A stretch of 64,000 nt of DNA, from NCBI GenBank assembly GCA_029582155.1, contig CM055896.1, positions 29,462,373 to 29,526,372 on the forward strand. The letters run 5' to 3'. This stretch comes from Panopea generosa (Eukaryota; Mollusca; Bivalvia; Adapedonta; Hiatellidae). The notes beneath the pieces are model-generated. The model was not told the DNA's origin. It ran no database searches and saw only the letters and a program-made list of their open reading frames with translations. This document shows positions 35,690 through 47,867 of the stretch, in pieces. Each line of letters begins with the position of its first letter. Position 1 is the first letter of the stretch. The translations under genes were made by a program, and so were the position numbers.

Positions 35690-37340
35690 ATAAGTACTTG
35701 CCATTATGACATGAAGGTTAGATGAACATGCATATCATGGTACACTTAAGTAGATATGTCTAGATCAGGATAATCCAACAGAAAGGTTTTATTTATCACA
35801 TCAGTATCATGTATTATTTTACATACTGAAGCAGAAGTAAGATAAACGTTTACTTTAAAATCGACATGGAAGGTTTCTATTGATGACGTCATTATATGTG
35901 TTGTGTTAAACCGTTACGTTTAAACGCCTATTCGACCGTCGAAAAACTGTTAATTGTGTCAATAAATACAAACTGATAATTAAAACTGAGTACAGTTTCT
36001 ATGAAAAACAGTGATTGTTTTGCTTTAATTTTATTAATCAAATTAGGAACTATTTACAGGTGTATTTCCCACAAATGTACATGTATGCGTTTGTTTGCTG
36101 GACAAAACTTGTTTCATTTTTAAATCAAATTAATGTAACAAGCAAATACTGACATGATATGTAGAATACCCCGTGCTAGTGCCGTGACCGATGGTCTAAA
36201 CTAAAATTAATCAGGTTTGTCTCTATCTCATCAGATATATTATAGGCTATCAGGCACCTACATGATATTCTATATATTTATACCATTCGACGTGGTTATA
36301 ATATGATGTACAAAAGAAAACCATTATAGCCTACTTGAACATTTGCCTTCGCAGTTTACAAATAAAGCGGCACTTTTAAAAAAAATATGACAGTCTAATC
36401 AATTATTTTTATAATGTGCATTTTCAAAATTTTACTTTTTTTCTCTTTATAGCTAAATCTATTATTCAAAGAAAGCAGGCTATTAATCACTCCAGTAGCT
36501 GTTCCTGCCATAAAACATCACCATAAACTTATTAAAATGATAGTTTTTCGTGTGTCATTATAGGATGATATAATCCATTTTGAATGATTGATGTTAACGG
36601 TAAGCTGTTTTACTGTCATGAAACGCTGGAACACTATGACTATTCACTGTTTTATTGTTTTGAGATAAATGATCCAACGGTCATAGTCACGTATATCACG
36701 TATTGAAAACAGTATAGCTCTAAAGTTAATGACAAGCTGGCCATATAGATTTCACTACTGAAACCTTCATCATCGTTAAATGTCACATGTCTTAATGAGC
36801 GGACGATCGCCAATACTAGTACCCCAAACAGCGGGAGATTAACGCCCTTTCAACACAAACCAATATTGCCTCTACCAACTTAATGAAGTGCTCTTACGTC
36901 CATTGACGTATCGTTTAACTATAAAACATTGATAGTTCTCAAGAAGACAAGCCTTTCTTGTTAAAACGTTTAAGAATAAATTATTTACTATTATACCTCA
37001 GTATTTTCCTCATTCCCGGTTCACTAGCACACGCGTAACAGTGTAAAACGATACTACATGTAACACATATATTGTTAACATTAAACATAGCCCCCGTTTT
37101 ATCTTAAGAAATCAACGGTGCATGTGCGCACATTAAATAATAATCGTACCTCCTTACTGGACCAGCAACACCCGGAAGTTTCTGCTGTCTAAATACAAAA
37201 AAGAAACAACGCTTAACCCAGTCGAGTATTTATTTCTTTATTTAAAATCGCTCATGCACTCAACCTGTCTTTACTTTATACTATTTACTTGTACCTTCTT
37301 CAAAACTTGAAACAGTTTTACTATTAACTAGAGTCCTTCG
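35690..37340. other. No gene recognised
   Basis: AT-rich DNA. I looked for splice-framed exons, tRNA-like boxes and inverted repeats and saw none that I could defend. Confidence 0.45.
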
Positions 37341-37385
37341 TTGGATGGGCGTATGGTATAAGACGCCGTCTTAAGGCTGAGTTTT

Positions 37386-37612
37386 GTAATGGGGTTTAAC
37401 GGCATCATCAGCACAATTCAGATTATGAACGGCATTTCCGGTTTGACTGGTAGAGGATGCCCTCAGTGATGATCTGAGTTGAACCACCGTCCTTCCGCAA
37501 GAAACTGGCTTATTTTCTCTTTTTGAGCGAGCGGACCTCGAACCTACTTCGTTGGCGATGAGAGGCAAAGCGATATTGAAATGGCGCCTTAGACCACTCG
37601 GCCATGGTGGAC
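37386..37612 (-). repeat. tRNA-derived SINE, group B
   Basis: On the minus strand the head is GTCCACCATGGCCGAGTGG, TCTAAGGCGCCATTTCAAT, with a B box in GTAGGTTCGAGGTCC. The body has CAGTTTCTTGCGGAAGGACG, and the 3' part ends GTTAAACCCCATTACAAAAC. A second, partial body (GTGAGAAAGTATGCCAGTTA) follows in the plus direction to about 37690. Confidence 0.82.
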
Positions 37613-37744
37613 CCTCGCTGAGGTCGTAGATTCGAAAACGTTAAGTGAGAAAGTATGCCAGTTATGCTTCAGTCACATTTGTGGCATCCCTGACGCTGGA
37701 GACTTTTTTCCAATGTCTGGGATTTGCTGTGAGTATGATCACAT

Positions 37745-38135
37745 AAGATACGGGCACCGCATGGCCCCCGCAAACAATTTGCCAGATTAAATCGAACGGA
37801 CACCTGAAGGATACCGTAGAAAGCCCGTAAGACTATCGCAAGGATACCGCAAGGCTATCTGACGATGGCCGGGCTGTCATACGGTAGCCGGAAGATGCTC
37901 GTGCGGCCGCCGGCCGTGTGACAGGCGGGAAACGTGAGACTGCCGGGTAGGTTTCGATGAGTTTGGGTCAGAAAAAGTTGGGGGGACACCAGCAACTTTT
38001 ATCTCCGCGCTAAAAGCTCTCGGCGACCCGCGCGGCGTCTAAAAATCGGCCGATAGTGGCCGATGATCTCCCGGCGTCCTTACGTTTCCCCGGCTTGCTG
38101 GCCGATTTTGGCCAAAAATCTCATCGCCCGGGACT
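37745..38135. other. GC-rich patch of unknown origin
   Basis: In an otherwise AT-rich window this ~390-base stretch is GC-rich, with CGGCCGCCGGCCGTG, GGCGACCCGCGCGGCG and similar strings. Its left part has degenerate internal repetition around GGATACCGYAAGGCTATC-like strings. No open frame resembles a known protein. It may be part of an unrecognised repeat or a captured promoter-like island. Confidence 0.5.
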
Positions 38136-38307
38136 GAATCATTACTTACTTAGATTCATTATGAGGTCTTCCTTGAACTATAAAATAAAAAATGTTATAT
38201 CTCCAATCATGGCTGAGTTGACAAAGGAAAAGCATCAGAAGTCATTCGATCAGTATATACTTTCCCCCGTCAATTTGGTTCTTCATGACGTATATTCGGG
38301 TCCTCCG

Positions 38308-38545
38308 TGTCCGAGTGATCATACGCACCTTACTTCTCACCGATATGGTCGTAGGTTCGAGTCTCGCTCGCTTTAAAAACTTAATTTGAGAACTAATGCA
38401 AGCTATATTTGCAAGACGGACGGTGGTTCTACACAGTCTGGTTCATTCTTCCTCCACCAATAACACTGGATACGCCATAAATAACCTGATATGTGTTTGA
38501 GTTGGAATTCTTATGTACGCTAATAAACATATCATGTTACAATAT
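38308..38545 (+). repeat. tRNA-derived SINE, group B
   Basis: The head GGTCCTCCGTGTCCGAGTG is followed by the B box GTCGTAGGTTCGAGTC and a body containing GACGGACGGTGGTTCTACAC, AACTGGATACGCCATAA-like sequence and CCTGATATG. Confidence 0.8.
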
Positions 38546-38574
38546 GTGTTATTGCATTGTTACTGTATGGTGCT

Positions 38575-38845
38575 TAGTTTTCAGTCATATCGCGACGGTG
38601 TCTACTTGAGACAGTATTCTGAGCGTTGTCACACTGGAGTATCATGCCGCAGACACATGGTATGATACCCCACCCAGTCACAATATACTAACACCGAGCC
38701 GAACAAACATAAAACTAAAGCTGAGCTTCAAGCGACGAAGCTTCTGGTACCATTTTTAGAGTCTTTGGTTTGACCCGGCTGGAGATCGAACCCACGACCT
38801 TCCGCATGCGAGGCGGACGCTCTACCACTAGACCATGGTGCGATC
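38575..38845 (-). repeat. tRNA-derived SINE, group C
   Basis: On the minus strand the head is CATGGTCTAGTGGTAGAGCG, TCCGCCTCGCATGCGGAAG, GTCGTGGGTTCGATC. This is a good tRNA likeness with A and B boxes. The group C body follows (ATCATACCATGTG, AAGTAGACACCGTCGCGATA). I call it a SINE because the tRNA-like part runs straight into the repeated body. Confidence 0.85.
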
Positions 38846-38954
38846 CCGTGTAATTACATAAGACACAATTTTATTGACATTATAAGGTTCTCTTTATTAT
38901 ACACATATATTTATGTATAATTTATAATATACTTAGTTGTATGACAGTGGTCTT

Positions 38955-39185
38955 CCTGGGGCGTGTGGATTTGGATGTCATCTCGAGATCACATAAACCT
39001 GTAACTGAGGTAAGAAGTTCGAATCCCTCTCGGAACTTTATGTGGTAAAGTGTGCCAGTTACATGCGGAAGGAAAACAGGGTTGCCATACCCAGATATTC
39101 CACCACAAATTCACTGAAAAAAATATACCATACATAACATGTCGTGATATGTGTTGAAAATGGCGTTAAACCACATTCCAAAATA
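38955..39185 (+). repeat. SINE, group B, diverged head
   Basis: A B box (AGAAGTTCGAATCCCTC) is followed by GGAACTTTATGTGGTAAAGT, then GCCAGTTACATGCGGAAGG and the 3' end GAAAATGGCGTTAAACCACA. Confidence 0.72.
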
Positions 39186-39916
39186 ACACAGGACTTGATA
39201 TTATTACAAATAGGATTAAAAGTTTACTACACAGCTATCTCATCGACGGTAGTTCGTCCACGCATCAGTTGCTATTGACAAGGATTGAATTAATAATATA
39301 ATCTTTTTTTACTTCCTGATCCGGCGTTAAATCCGTCATAAAATGTTGTATGTGATACACTGAGGATGTAGCCAAATTTGTGAAAAAATAAACAAAGGAA
39401 TATTGTGTAATATAATTATTTGTTTGTAAAACATTATGGATGAAAAAAACGTGTTAATTTCCACCCTGCGTTGTATATTTGCCTTGAGTTTTCTGATTCG
39501 ATATACACGTAAGTATAGATTTATATTTAACGTTTTACATTTTAAAACCGTGTGTAAAATCATAGACACATATTATTTTCTGTCTATGGTATGCAGTTTT
39601 AACACCGCTTGTATTACATAGACTACCTACTTGTGTGATTTTATAGATATAAACTACACATTTGTATTTCTTTTTTTTTTTTTTTTAATTTCAATCACTG
39701 AAAAGTGATCCATTTAATTACCCCGTAATAGGTCTGTGAGGATCGGGGTGGGCCATCCCTCAACAAACCGTACAAATATATATATCAGTCAATTTGTAAC
39801 ATACATTCATATGTATACACTGAAAGGAAAGATTTCTTACCTATTGGATTGTTTTTCTGAGGTTTAAATGATCATGTATTGCGTATAACTGTTGCATAAT
39901 AATCGTAATCGATTCA
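39186..39916. other. No gene recognised
   Basis: AT-rich DNA with a poly-T run near 39670-39686 and a short (TA)n. Confidence 0.5.
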
Positions 39917-40195
39917 TGATTGATTGATTAAATATTTAGCGTCATTTTTATGCCATCGAGGGCTAACAGACGATCAGTTAACATAACCACTGTTTCCTGG
40001 GATTAACCAGTACTCGAGCACACCCCATCTCCGCAAGTAACTGATAACTTTCCAACTTGAATCAGTGGTGAGAGACGAATGATAATGAGATACAATGTCG
40101 TATATCAATCATCACGGAGACTGTTGTCGGGCGGCGGATTCGAACTCACGACCCCTGGATTGATAGTCAGACGCGTAACCGACTGAGCTATTCAA
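39917..40195 (-). repeat. tRNA-derived SINE, group A, full length
   Basis: On the minus strand it runs from a head with AGCTCAGTCGGTTACGCG and GGTCGTGAGTTCGAATCC, through CCGACAACAGTCTCCGTGA and AGTTACTTGCGGAGATGGGG, to ATGACGCTAAATATTTAATC and the AATC tail. It is the most complete group A copy in the window. Confidence 0.88.
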
Positions 40196-41061
40196 AGTGC
40201 GTTAGTAAATGGGCACGTTCACTATTGCAGGGTACATTGTAAAACTACAGTTTGTTAGTCAACCAATGCATCATTGCATAATTGAATTCCTGTCTAGCAT
40301 GTACCCGTACTTGTCAATATTAGGTTTACAACTGTTCTTAAGTAAACAAAAACTTAGTTTAAACATATTTCATTTCGAATATCTTACAATATCACATATT
40401 TACAAACACTTTTGTCAAAAGGATTGAAATGAAAGACAAGCTTATAGAATTGTAAACTATCTTTAAGTTTTGAAATATAGACGTTTAAAACCGTACTGTG
40501 TTTTGTCTGTCCTTTTAGTATTATATAACGTTAAAACGAGCGTGTATTCTCTCGCGTGTAGGACACACACATTGTGTAATTGTTTCAACATTCCATCTTA
40601 AAAAGGAGTGTATCATGAAACATCTCTATAACAATTATTGTTTAAAAAATAATTTAAAAAGGGTAAACATGCACTGCATCTAATTATCATTTATACGGAC
40701 TTAAATACAAATTATTCAGAACGATAACTATCACGCACATCGTCTGATTAACCGCATCCACCTTGTCATTCAGACTCGTTTAAAGGCTGGTTAACTCAAT
40801 ACAACAATATGAAACAAATAAAAAGGATGAAATAGAAATCAAATAGAAGTCACGTGATACCTTTGATACCTCATAAAATGTATTGCTTTACTAATATTAA
40901 TAAAGTTATCATCGCTTTACCTGGGCGCGTACGCCAAGTTGTGGAACATTGTGCTTTATGTTTAAAAGAAATGACAAAGGATATCCTTAAAACATAAATA
41001 AGTTTTTTTGCTAATTCTCATAGTTTTGGAAAGAAATACTTAACAACCGGTATATTTCCCT
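40196..41061. other. No gene recognised
   Basis: AT-rich DNA with no defensible feature. Confidence 0.5.
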
Positions 41062-41065
41062 TTAA

Positions 41066-41226
41066 AGGGGCCCACGGCAATGTTGAAATTGTGTTCATAA
41101 TTTACGCATCATATCAATCTGTATGCATATACACGTCAACCATTTTGCATATTAATGTTAGTTATGTATTTTGAAATATCTGAAAATCTGTGAAATGACA
41201 ATTTATAAAAACTGCCGTGTGTCCCT
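41066..41226. mobile_element. 161-bp MITE flanked by TTAA
   Basis: The left end AGGGGCCCACGGCA and the right end, read in reverse as AGGGACACACGGCA, form an imperfect 14-bp inverted repeat. TTAA flanks both sides (41062-41065 and 41227-41230). TTAA duplications with AGGG ends fit Kolobok or piggyBac-type MITEs. It is too short to encode anything. Confidence 0.75.
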
Positions 41227-41230
41227 TTAA

Positions 41231-41750
41231 TGGATTATAAACACACGTAGTTTACTCTAGGAATAGGTTTGAAGCGCCGAGACTTAATAGTATAAATCGG
41301 AAGGATTTGTATAAAATGTAATAACCCCCTAAACAGTACAAACAGCAGCTTTCCGACCACCCCACCGGGTACGAAACCCAAAACACAATTTAGTAAGTAA
41401 TTAAGTTTTAAAGTAAGATATTTTAATATTTTATATAGTTCCATGTTTTCTTACATACATATATTCTAATGATACTTGGACGTGTGTAGAATTAATATAA
41501 GCATTTCAATGTATTCCTTTAAAAAATATCACTACCATGTTCCGGGTTGGCTTTTGGCCCATTCTTAGTGAAACTAATATGTTTAAGTACAGAACGTCTC
41601 ATTTTTCTTAAACCAATAACGTGCTGTCGGTTAAACATCTGTTCTGTCTATAAAAATATTTACAGCTTCCTTGTTTCATAGATATTAGTAGTGCATTAAT
41701 TTAAGATTAATTTAAGAATTATATTAAGTGTTACGACATAAGGACAGGAG
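41231..41750. other. No gene recognised
   Basis: AT-rich DNA. A minus-strand open frame at 41235-41444 has no motif or support. Confidence 0.5.
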
Positions 41751-41754
41751 TAAT

Positions 41755-41895
41755 TCGTGGTAAAGTGGTCTAAGACGCTGTCGCTTATTGATCATTTTCT
41801 TCTCACCGTTCGAGTGTTCGAGCCCAGCCTGGTCCAAAACTTTATGTAGAACGCTTGTAAGTTGCTTGCGGATGAAGAGTGATAACACTCAGATT
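41755..41895 (+). repeat. SINE fragment, group B
   Basis: GTGGTAAAGTGGTCTAAGAC, a B box (TTCGAGTGTTCGAGCCC) and AAAACTTTATGTAGAACGC with GTTGCTTGCGGATG show a diverged group B head and body. The 3' part is missing. Confidence 0.7.
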
Positions 41896-41929
41896 TCTTT
41901 CGTGGTCCCTCAATAAAATCGCTGCCCGC

Positions 41930-42215
41930 CTCGCATGCGGAAGGTCGTGGGTTCGATCACCGACCGGGTCATACCAAAGACTTTAAAATGGTATTAGAAG
42001 CGTCCTCGCTTGACGATTAGCATTAAGAGACACGTTCTAGGTCTGGTCGACCCGTTGTCAGTATAATGTGACTGGGTGCGGTATCATACCATGTTTCTGT
42101 GGCATAATACTCCTGTGTGACAGCGCTCAAAATACTGTCTCAAGTAGACACCGTCGCGAAATGACCGAAAAAGTTGTTGAAAGCGACGCTAAACACCATA
42201 CAACAACAATATCTA
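41930..42215 (+). repeat. SINE, group C
   Basis: It starts inside the tRNA-like head (CCGCCTCGCATGCGGAAGG, TCGTGGGTTCGATCACC). It continues through GGTATTAGAAGCGTCC, TGGGTGCGGTATCATACC and CAAGTAGACACCGTCGCGAA, and ends AAGCGACGCTAAACACCATA, then CAACAACA. Confidence 0.85.
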
Positions 42216-42639
42216 TAAAATTGCATGCTTCATAATTATGTAACCTGTCATGAGTGTTTTAGTTCAAGTTAATCTATAAAGATTATCAACCCGATGAAGG
42301 CACGCATGGATTGAAAGTGTACTACAAATTCGAGTTCATTGATTTTCAATACAATCAACTGTTAATGTTTTGTTGAACAAATGTATACGGACAGGCAGGT
42401 GCAATTTATATGTATTATAATAAATTTTATTACGTATGTTACACCATATTAGACATTTACAAATAAACATCACTGGATGGGAAATATATAATATTTTGAT
42501 TTAATTATTATGATATTAGTACCAGTTCTCTCCAGCACGATGGTATACATGTATTTGTGTACATATCATATTGATATAAAACTGAAAAAGAAGTTGGGTA
42601 TAAATACGAAAAACACACCAGCACAAAACAAATCATTAC
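42216..42639. other. No gene recognised
   Basis: AT-rich DNA between SINEs. Confidence 0.5.
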
Positions 42640-42835
42640 ATTTTTGCCGGCTGGATTCGAACGTCGCTCGTTCCAAAACGATTGTGTGCGAGAGATCGTC
42701 GGTAATTTGCGGAAGGACAGTGGTTTTAAATTAGACTCATTTATAAAAATCTGGGGTCCTTATTAGCCAACAAAACTAGATACCACTTATAACCTATAAT
42801 GGGTCGAAGATGACGTTAAACTCAATGCAAAAAAC
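42640..42835 (+). repeat. SINE fragment, group B
   Basis: GGCTGGATTCGAACGTCGC is a degenerate B box. TAATTTGCGGAAGGACAGTG and GATGACGTTAAACTCAATGC give the body and 3' end. The head is lost. Confidence 0.6.
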
Positions 42836-42948
42836 GACACCGAGCCAAGTGTATTAAAGATGTGTGTTAAATTTCGTATTGTTAAACATCGAAATCGATC
42901 ACTCCCACCACGGCAAATTATTATTATCTCGGTCTGTAAGGGTGGTCT

Positions 42949-43021
42949 CCGCGGCCGAGTGGTCTAAAGCGCAGTCTCAATATCATACCTTTCACCGCTA
43001 AGGTAGTAGGTTCGAGTCCAG
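42949..43021 (+). repeat. Group B SINE head, split by giant element copy 2
   Basis: GTCTCCGCGGCCGAGTGG, TCTAAAGCGCAGTCTCAAT and GTAGTAGGTTCGAGTCCAG end exactly at the left edge of the giant element. The rest of the same SINE resumes at 58128 (CAGCTCATTCCAAAAAACTT, then GTTTGCCAGTTACTTGCGGG) and continues to about 58270. The CAG at the break is present on both sides. Confidence 0.9.
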
Positions 43022-44459
43022 GGTGCCGTTTCACGAAACATCGTACGCAAATTTTTATCGTAAGTTTTTACGTAAGTCGAACTTACGTGAAAAAGACCGT
43101 TTCACGAAGAAAAAAACTTACGAATTTTCTTAAAAATATCGTAAGTTTTTACGTAACTTTACGGTACCTCTCTAGCTGGCGTAAGTTTTTTTTTACGTAA
43201 GTCGAAGAAAACAAAATAGCGGCAATATTTATTTTTTACCCGATTAAAAACACATATTAGGAATTACAGACGTTTGTGTGTTAGAGAAACTGTATTTTCG
43301 CCACTTTTCATCGAGCAAAATGATTTAACATGTTATTAAGACACTGTATGAGTTATCGGAGTTTCGTGACCAATAGATATGGATGTGAACCGGCATAAAA
43401 GGAAAACAAGTTTATAATCTTGATTTCAATTAGAATAAAGATCAGTTTTCATTGTCTGAATCTCAAAATCGGATCGACTTTCTGTTTCTATAATTAACTA
43501 TGGAAACATCACGTGACAGATACCGTGATGACCTACATATAGGACCAAGACAGCGTGCAAATGTGAATGGAATACTGAAATCGCTGGATACAACACATTT
43601 TATGATGAAGGCAGTGGGGAGTAGTGTTTTCAGAAGGTAATATACATTCTTTGGTTTATTTTCATTTGCATAACTGATCGCATATGTCAAGAAAGTGAAG
43701 AAAACACTGCAACATTGAATCATTCCTTGCTCAAATTACCCCACCCACTACACAGTTGCTAGTCTGTGTGCTGTTTTTTATCATGAGTATATTCCCATTG
43801 CGTTATCAATGTTTACATGTACACAGATTTATGAACGGAATTCAAAAACAGATTACTTTAAACATGATTTTTGTTCTTTAATATATTTTAATACTTTTAT
43901 TCTACATGTATTATCAGTTCATTTCTTCTTTCCTTTATGAGATCATTTATTTTCAGGTTATGTTTTCATACCAAATGAGATGGTCTGATGGACACATCAC
44001 ACCATGATTATTCTTCTGCTATGGCTGAGCATACCTGAGTGGCTCTTCTATACTACTGCCATCCATAGGAAATAGACCAACTGCTGTGAGGTGAATATAA
44101 ATTTCTCCACCATAATTAATCATATTAAGAGGTGTCACATTATATTTTCACCCACCTAAAAATTCAGTCACAGGTGAATATAATATTTTCCCCATCCCTG
44201 CGCCCCATCCCCTCTTCCCCAATTCTCAAACTTGAGCAAAACTACTTATTATGATTAAGAATACATTAAACTTGAATGCTAAAGGAAACTTAAAAGAAAA
44301 AAAGAATGTGTGAGAGTATATCTTTCCCTTCCTCCACCCCTCCAAACTCCTTTATCCCAAATGCATGTTTTAAAATAATTTCACTTTAATGGCAAACTAT
44401 AACCCAAAAATAAGCTACTTTAGATAACCATAATCTGTTCTTGCAAGGAAAGACTTGAG

Positions 44460-44507
44460 GGGGTGGTGGTGGTGGTGGTGTGTGTGTGTGTGTGTGTGGG
44501 GGGGGGT
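44460..44507. repeat. (GGT)n-(GT)n-poly-G tract
   Basis: The counterpart of 13424-13473 in copy 1, with different repeat counts. Confidence 0.9.
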
Positions 44508-45137
44508 ATTATGTTTTCACCCCCACCCCCTTAAAGAAACTTTTTTACTTTTTTGTCCCAAATTTCATATTTTGAATTATAGCTTGATTATCTTCACTAT
44601 AGTGACAAGCTATATTTGAACAAACAAAAGTAATATAATTGAGACAGTTACCTTATGTATTTTGTAAGAAAAGGGGCAGATGAAAATATTATAATATAGC
44701 CGATATATTTTCATCCCACCCCAAATTTCATATATTGAATAGCATGATTTGATTCTCTTCACTTTCAAACTATCGTTCAACAAGTACAAATAATATACTT
44801 CAGATAGCTTTCTCATGTTATAGGGGGGTAAAATAAATTACATACATGTATGTATATAAATCAAACATATTATTTTTGTCTGTTGAAGCATATTAAGTTG
44901 TACATTTGAAGGTTATCTTTTATAATATTATAACGAATTGAAGTTGGGATAGACAAGATGAAGTAGGCAGGGGCGGAAATAGCCTAAAAGTTAGCCTAAA
45001 AACTATTGGGGTCCGGAAATATTTATATTTGTAGAATGGCTCTGGTGCGTTTTGCGGTATATTTGAGACATTTACAATAGACAATTAGATATTTTACATC
45101 AAGTTGCCATTACTGTAACTGGATTGAGTGTAGTAAA

Positions 45138-45190
<53 letters not shown>

Positions 45191-45533
45191 CAATTAAATA
45201 CATTTTTAACCTTAGTATATTTATACATGAATAGGAAAATTGTTAAATAAAAAAAATGCCTCTGAAAATTATGTGCAGTCCCGGTCCTTTGGGCCTACAC
45301 ACACCTACAGATGAAAATATCATGAAGGTGAAAATATTATCCGACACCACTCTATTAAAGATGGCGTGTTGCCTAGTTTTTCTAAATACATGGAGATGAG
45401 AATATAATTTTACTGGTTTGTCTCTTCTTGAAAGGATCGTGTGTATTATAATGTGTATTGCTAATGCCTTTTGGAAGATACTAAGCATGTTGCTTGATTG
45501 TAAACATATATGGGACATAAACCATAAAGCAGA
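45138..45533. repeat. Copy-2-specific segment with (TA)n
   Basis: A (TA)n run at about 45142-45185 is followed by ~350 bases that are absent from copy 1, where the flanks join directly near 14090. There are no inverted ends and no recognised family. It could be an insertion here or a deletion in copy 1. Confidence 0.7.
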
Positions 45534-46376
45534 TGACTGGTGCTTGCCATGTCTATTTTGCAGGGCGAAAACAAGACCAGACATTTAACTACTTATTTGT
45601 TGGGTTTTTGTGTTGGCGGGGCAAAGATATTGAAAATTGTTTGCCATGGTCCTCAAATTTGCAGCTTTTCAATTTTTTTTATTTCAAAGAGTTTTTTGTT
45701 TTTTTTCATGATTTCTGTCCACTTTTGGTTAAAATGACTATGCAAAATCAAAATTTGGCAAAAGAAAAAAAAAATAGCTACTTACTACTAATTACCCACA
45801 TAAGAAATACTGGGTCGGAGCACACAAACAAACATTTTTTAAGGATGGCCAAACTGCTAATAAATGCCCCAACCAATATGACATATTTATACTCCCAAAT
45901 ACAACAGGTCAACAACAAAATTGTTTTTGCACTCTCTGAATGTCAAATTTTTGTGTAAAATGTGTCGTGATTTCTCCCTGCCAACATGACATGACAGAAA
46001 ATCAACCACCTTGTAAACAGGTAGGAAATTATGGTGGCTGTTTTCAAATAATTCTGCCACAAATTTTTTAAAAAATATCTTAAAGTGAGAAAGAAAGAGA
46101 GAGAATGCTATGCAACATTATATCATACTGTTGCTTTTTTTATATTCCAGGTTGCAGACTCAACCACTGAACGACACTGTCCTTCAAGAACTGGCACATG
46201 TTTCCATTTCTGTGACTTTAAAATGTTATAAACATTATTTAGTAATAAAATATATTGATTATACAGAATTTTACATTGTTATTTTATTATTATGTATCAT
46301 TAGTTCAAGTTGGGCAAGAATAAACTTCATAGTTCTGTGTATTTAGCACTGCCTTCAAGCTGTTCTTACAATGAGA

Positions 46377-46506
46377 GTCCTCCATGGCCGTTGGGTCTAA
46401 GGCGCCGTCTCAAGCTCACTTACCTCTCACTGCTAAGGTTGTATGTTCACATGCTCAATCCTAAAACTTTATGTGAGAAAGTTTGCCAATTACTTGTGGA
46501 ATGACT
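46377..46506 (+). repeat. tRNA-derived SINE, group B
   Basis: The same SINE at the same internal position as 14941-15070 in copy 1, with a few base differences. Confidence 0.85.
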
Positions 46507-46907
46507 GTGCTTCATCCATCCGTCCGTCTGTCCATGTGTTCCCAAATGCATGTTTAAGTGTCTGGGGTTAATTATTAATGTTTTTAGCTATGCCAGTCAG
46601 GTAATCTATTTGTCTGTACTTTTTTTATTGTAAACACTTAGCATCTTTAATTTTATTCTTGTACTGACCAAAGTTGATAAGAGTGTTAATATGATCATGT
46701 TGAAACTCTTGTTTTTAGCTAACCTGAGCAAAGCTCAAGATGAGCTATTCAGACCGTCTGTTGATACTTTTGGTTTTGTTCAATCGGATACCAGCATTTT
46801 TAGAATTATTTATGTCGAAGTTGCAATCCTTGAAATGTCAAAAATGCACTATTTGACAATATATGCATTTTAGCACCAGCATTTTTCATTGCGTCACATA
46901 TTCAGTA

Positions 46908-47867
46908 TGGGGAGCCATTTTACTATTTAACCTCAATAAGTGATATCACTTATCTAATTCGAATAAGTGATATCACTTATTTGAATGAGTGATATATCCT
47001 ATTCGAATGAGTGATGTCACCTATTTGAAACGAATAAGTGATATCACTCATTCGAATAGGTGATATCACTCATTCAAATAAGTGATATCACCTATTTGAA
47101 TGAGTGATATCACCTATTCGAAATTAATAAGTGATATCACTTATTCAAATGAGTGATATCACCTGTTCGAAATGAGTGATATCACCTATTCAAAATGAAT
47201 CAGTGATATCACTTATTCGAATAGGTGATATTATTTATCGATTTATCAAGCAATAAAAAAACAGACTGATCCCTGCTTAAATGATTCAGCAGTGAATATA
47301 TGACCCTCAGCCGCCAAAATAAATGGTCTTGCAAAATGATTAAAGAATAAGCCAATATATAATCTACATTCACAATTATGTTCATTTTATAACATAATAT
47401 TTTTACACAATATATTTGATATTTCCATTTTATTCTCGTTATAGATCTACATCTATATTTCATTAAATATATTAACATCATTGGGAGAAATCATTGTCTT
47501 AATTCATTTTCGAATAAGTGATCACCTATTCGAATAAGTGATATCACCTATTCGAAACGAATGAGTGATATCACTTATTCGAATGAGTGATATCATTCAT
47601 TCGAATAGGTGATATCACTTATTAGAATAATTTATGTCACTCATTCTATTTGAATAGGTGATATCACTTATTTGAATAGGTGATATCACTTATTATAATA
47701 AGTGATATCAACTATATAACTCATTCTATTAAGTGATATCACTCATTCTAACAGGTAATATCACTCATTCGTTTCAAATGAGTGAAATCACTTATTCGAA
47801 TGAGTGATATCACCTATTCGAATAAGTGATATCACTTATTGAGGTTAAATAGTAAAACGGCACCCCA
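46908..47867. mobile_element. Nested palindromic GATATC-array element, copy 2
   Basis: The counterpart of 15584-16287, with the same ends, TA flanks and core. Here it is 960 bases instead of 704 because both arrays of GTGATATCAC/ATTCGAAT dyads hold more units. Confidence 0.7.

Larger units (their letters stand above)
43500..46250 (+). other. Spliced-transcript-like module, copy 2
   Basis: An ATG at 43500 opens a 137-base exon-like block (METSRDRYRDDLHIGPRQRA, then NVNGILKSLDTTHFMMKAVG) ending in a donor after 43636 (AAG then gtaata). A second block, 43957-44090, has a clear acceptor (tttattttcag) and donor (gtgaat). Further acceptors precede 45564 and 46151, and AATAAA lies at 46244. If the first two blocks splice, the frame stops seven codons into the second, so the product would be only about 53 residues. 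I recognise no family. It could be a short peptide gene, a non-coding RNA, or a captured and decayed host gene fragment. Confidence 0.35.

Noticed and set aside
38770-38840. True tRNA gene on the minus strand
   Set aside because: The A and B boxes are good, but the sequence runs directly into the group C SINE body seen at two other places.
42949-43021. True tRNA-Leu-like gene
   Set aside because: It is the head of a group B SINE whose body resumes after the giant element at 58128.
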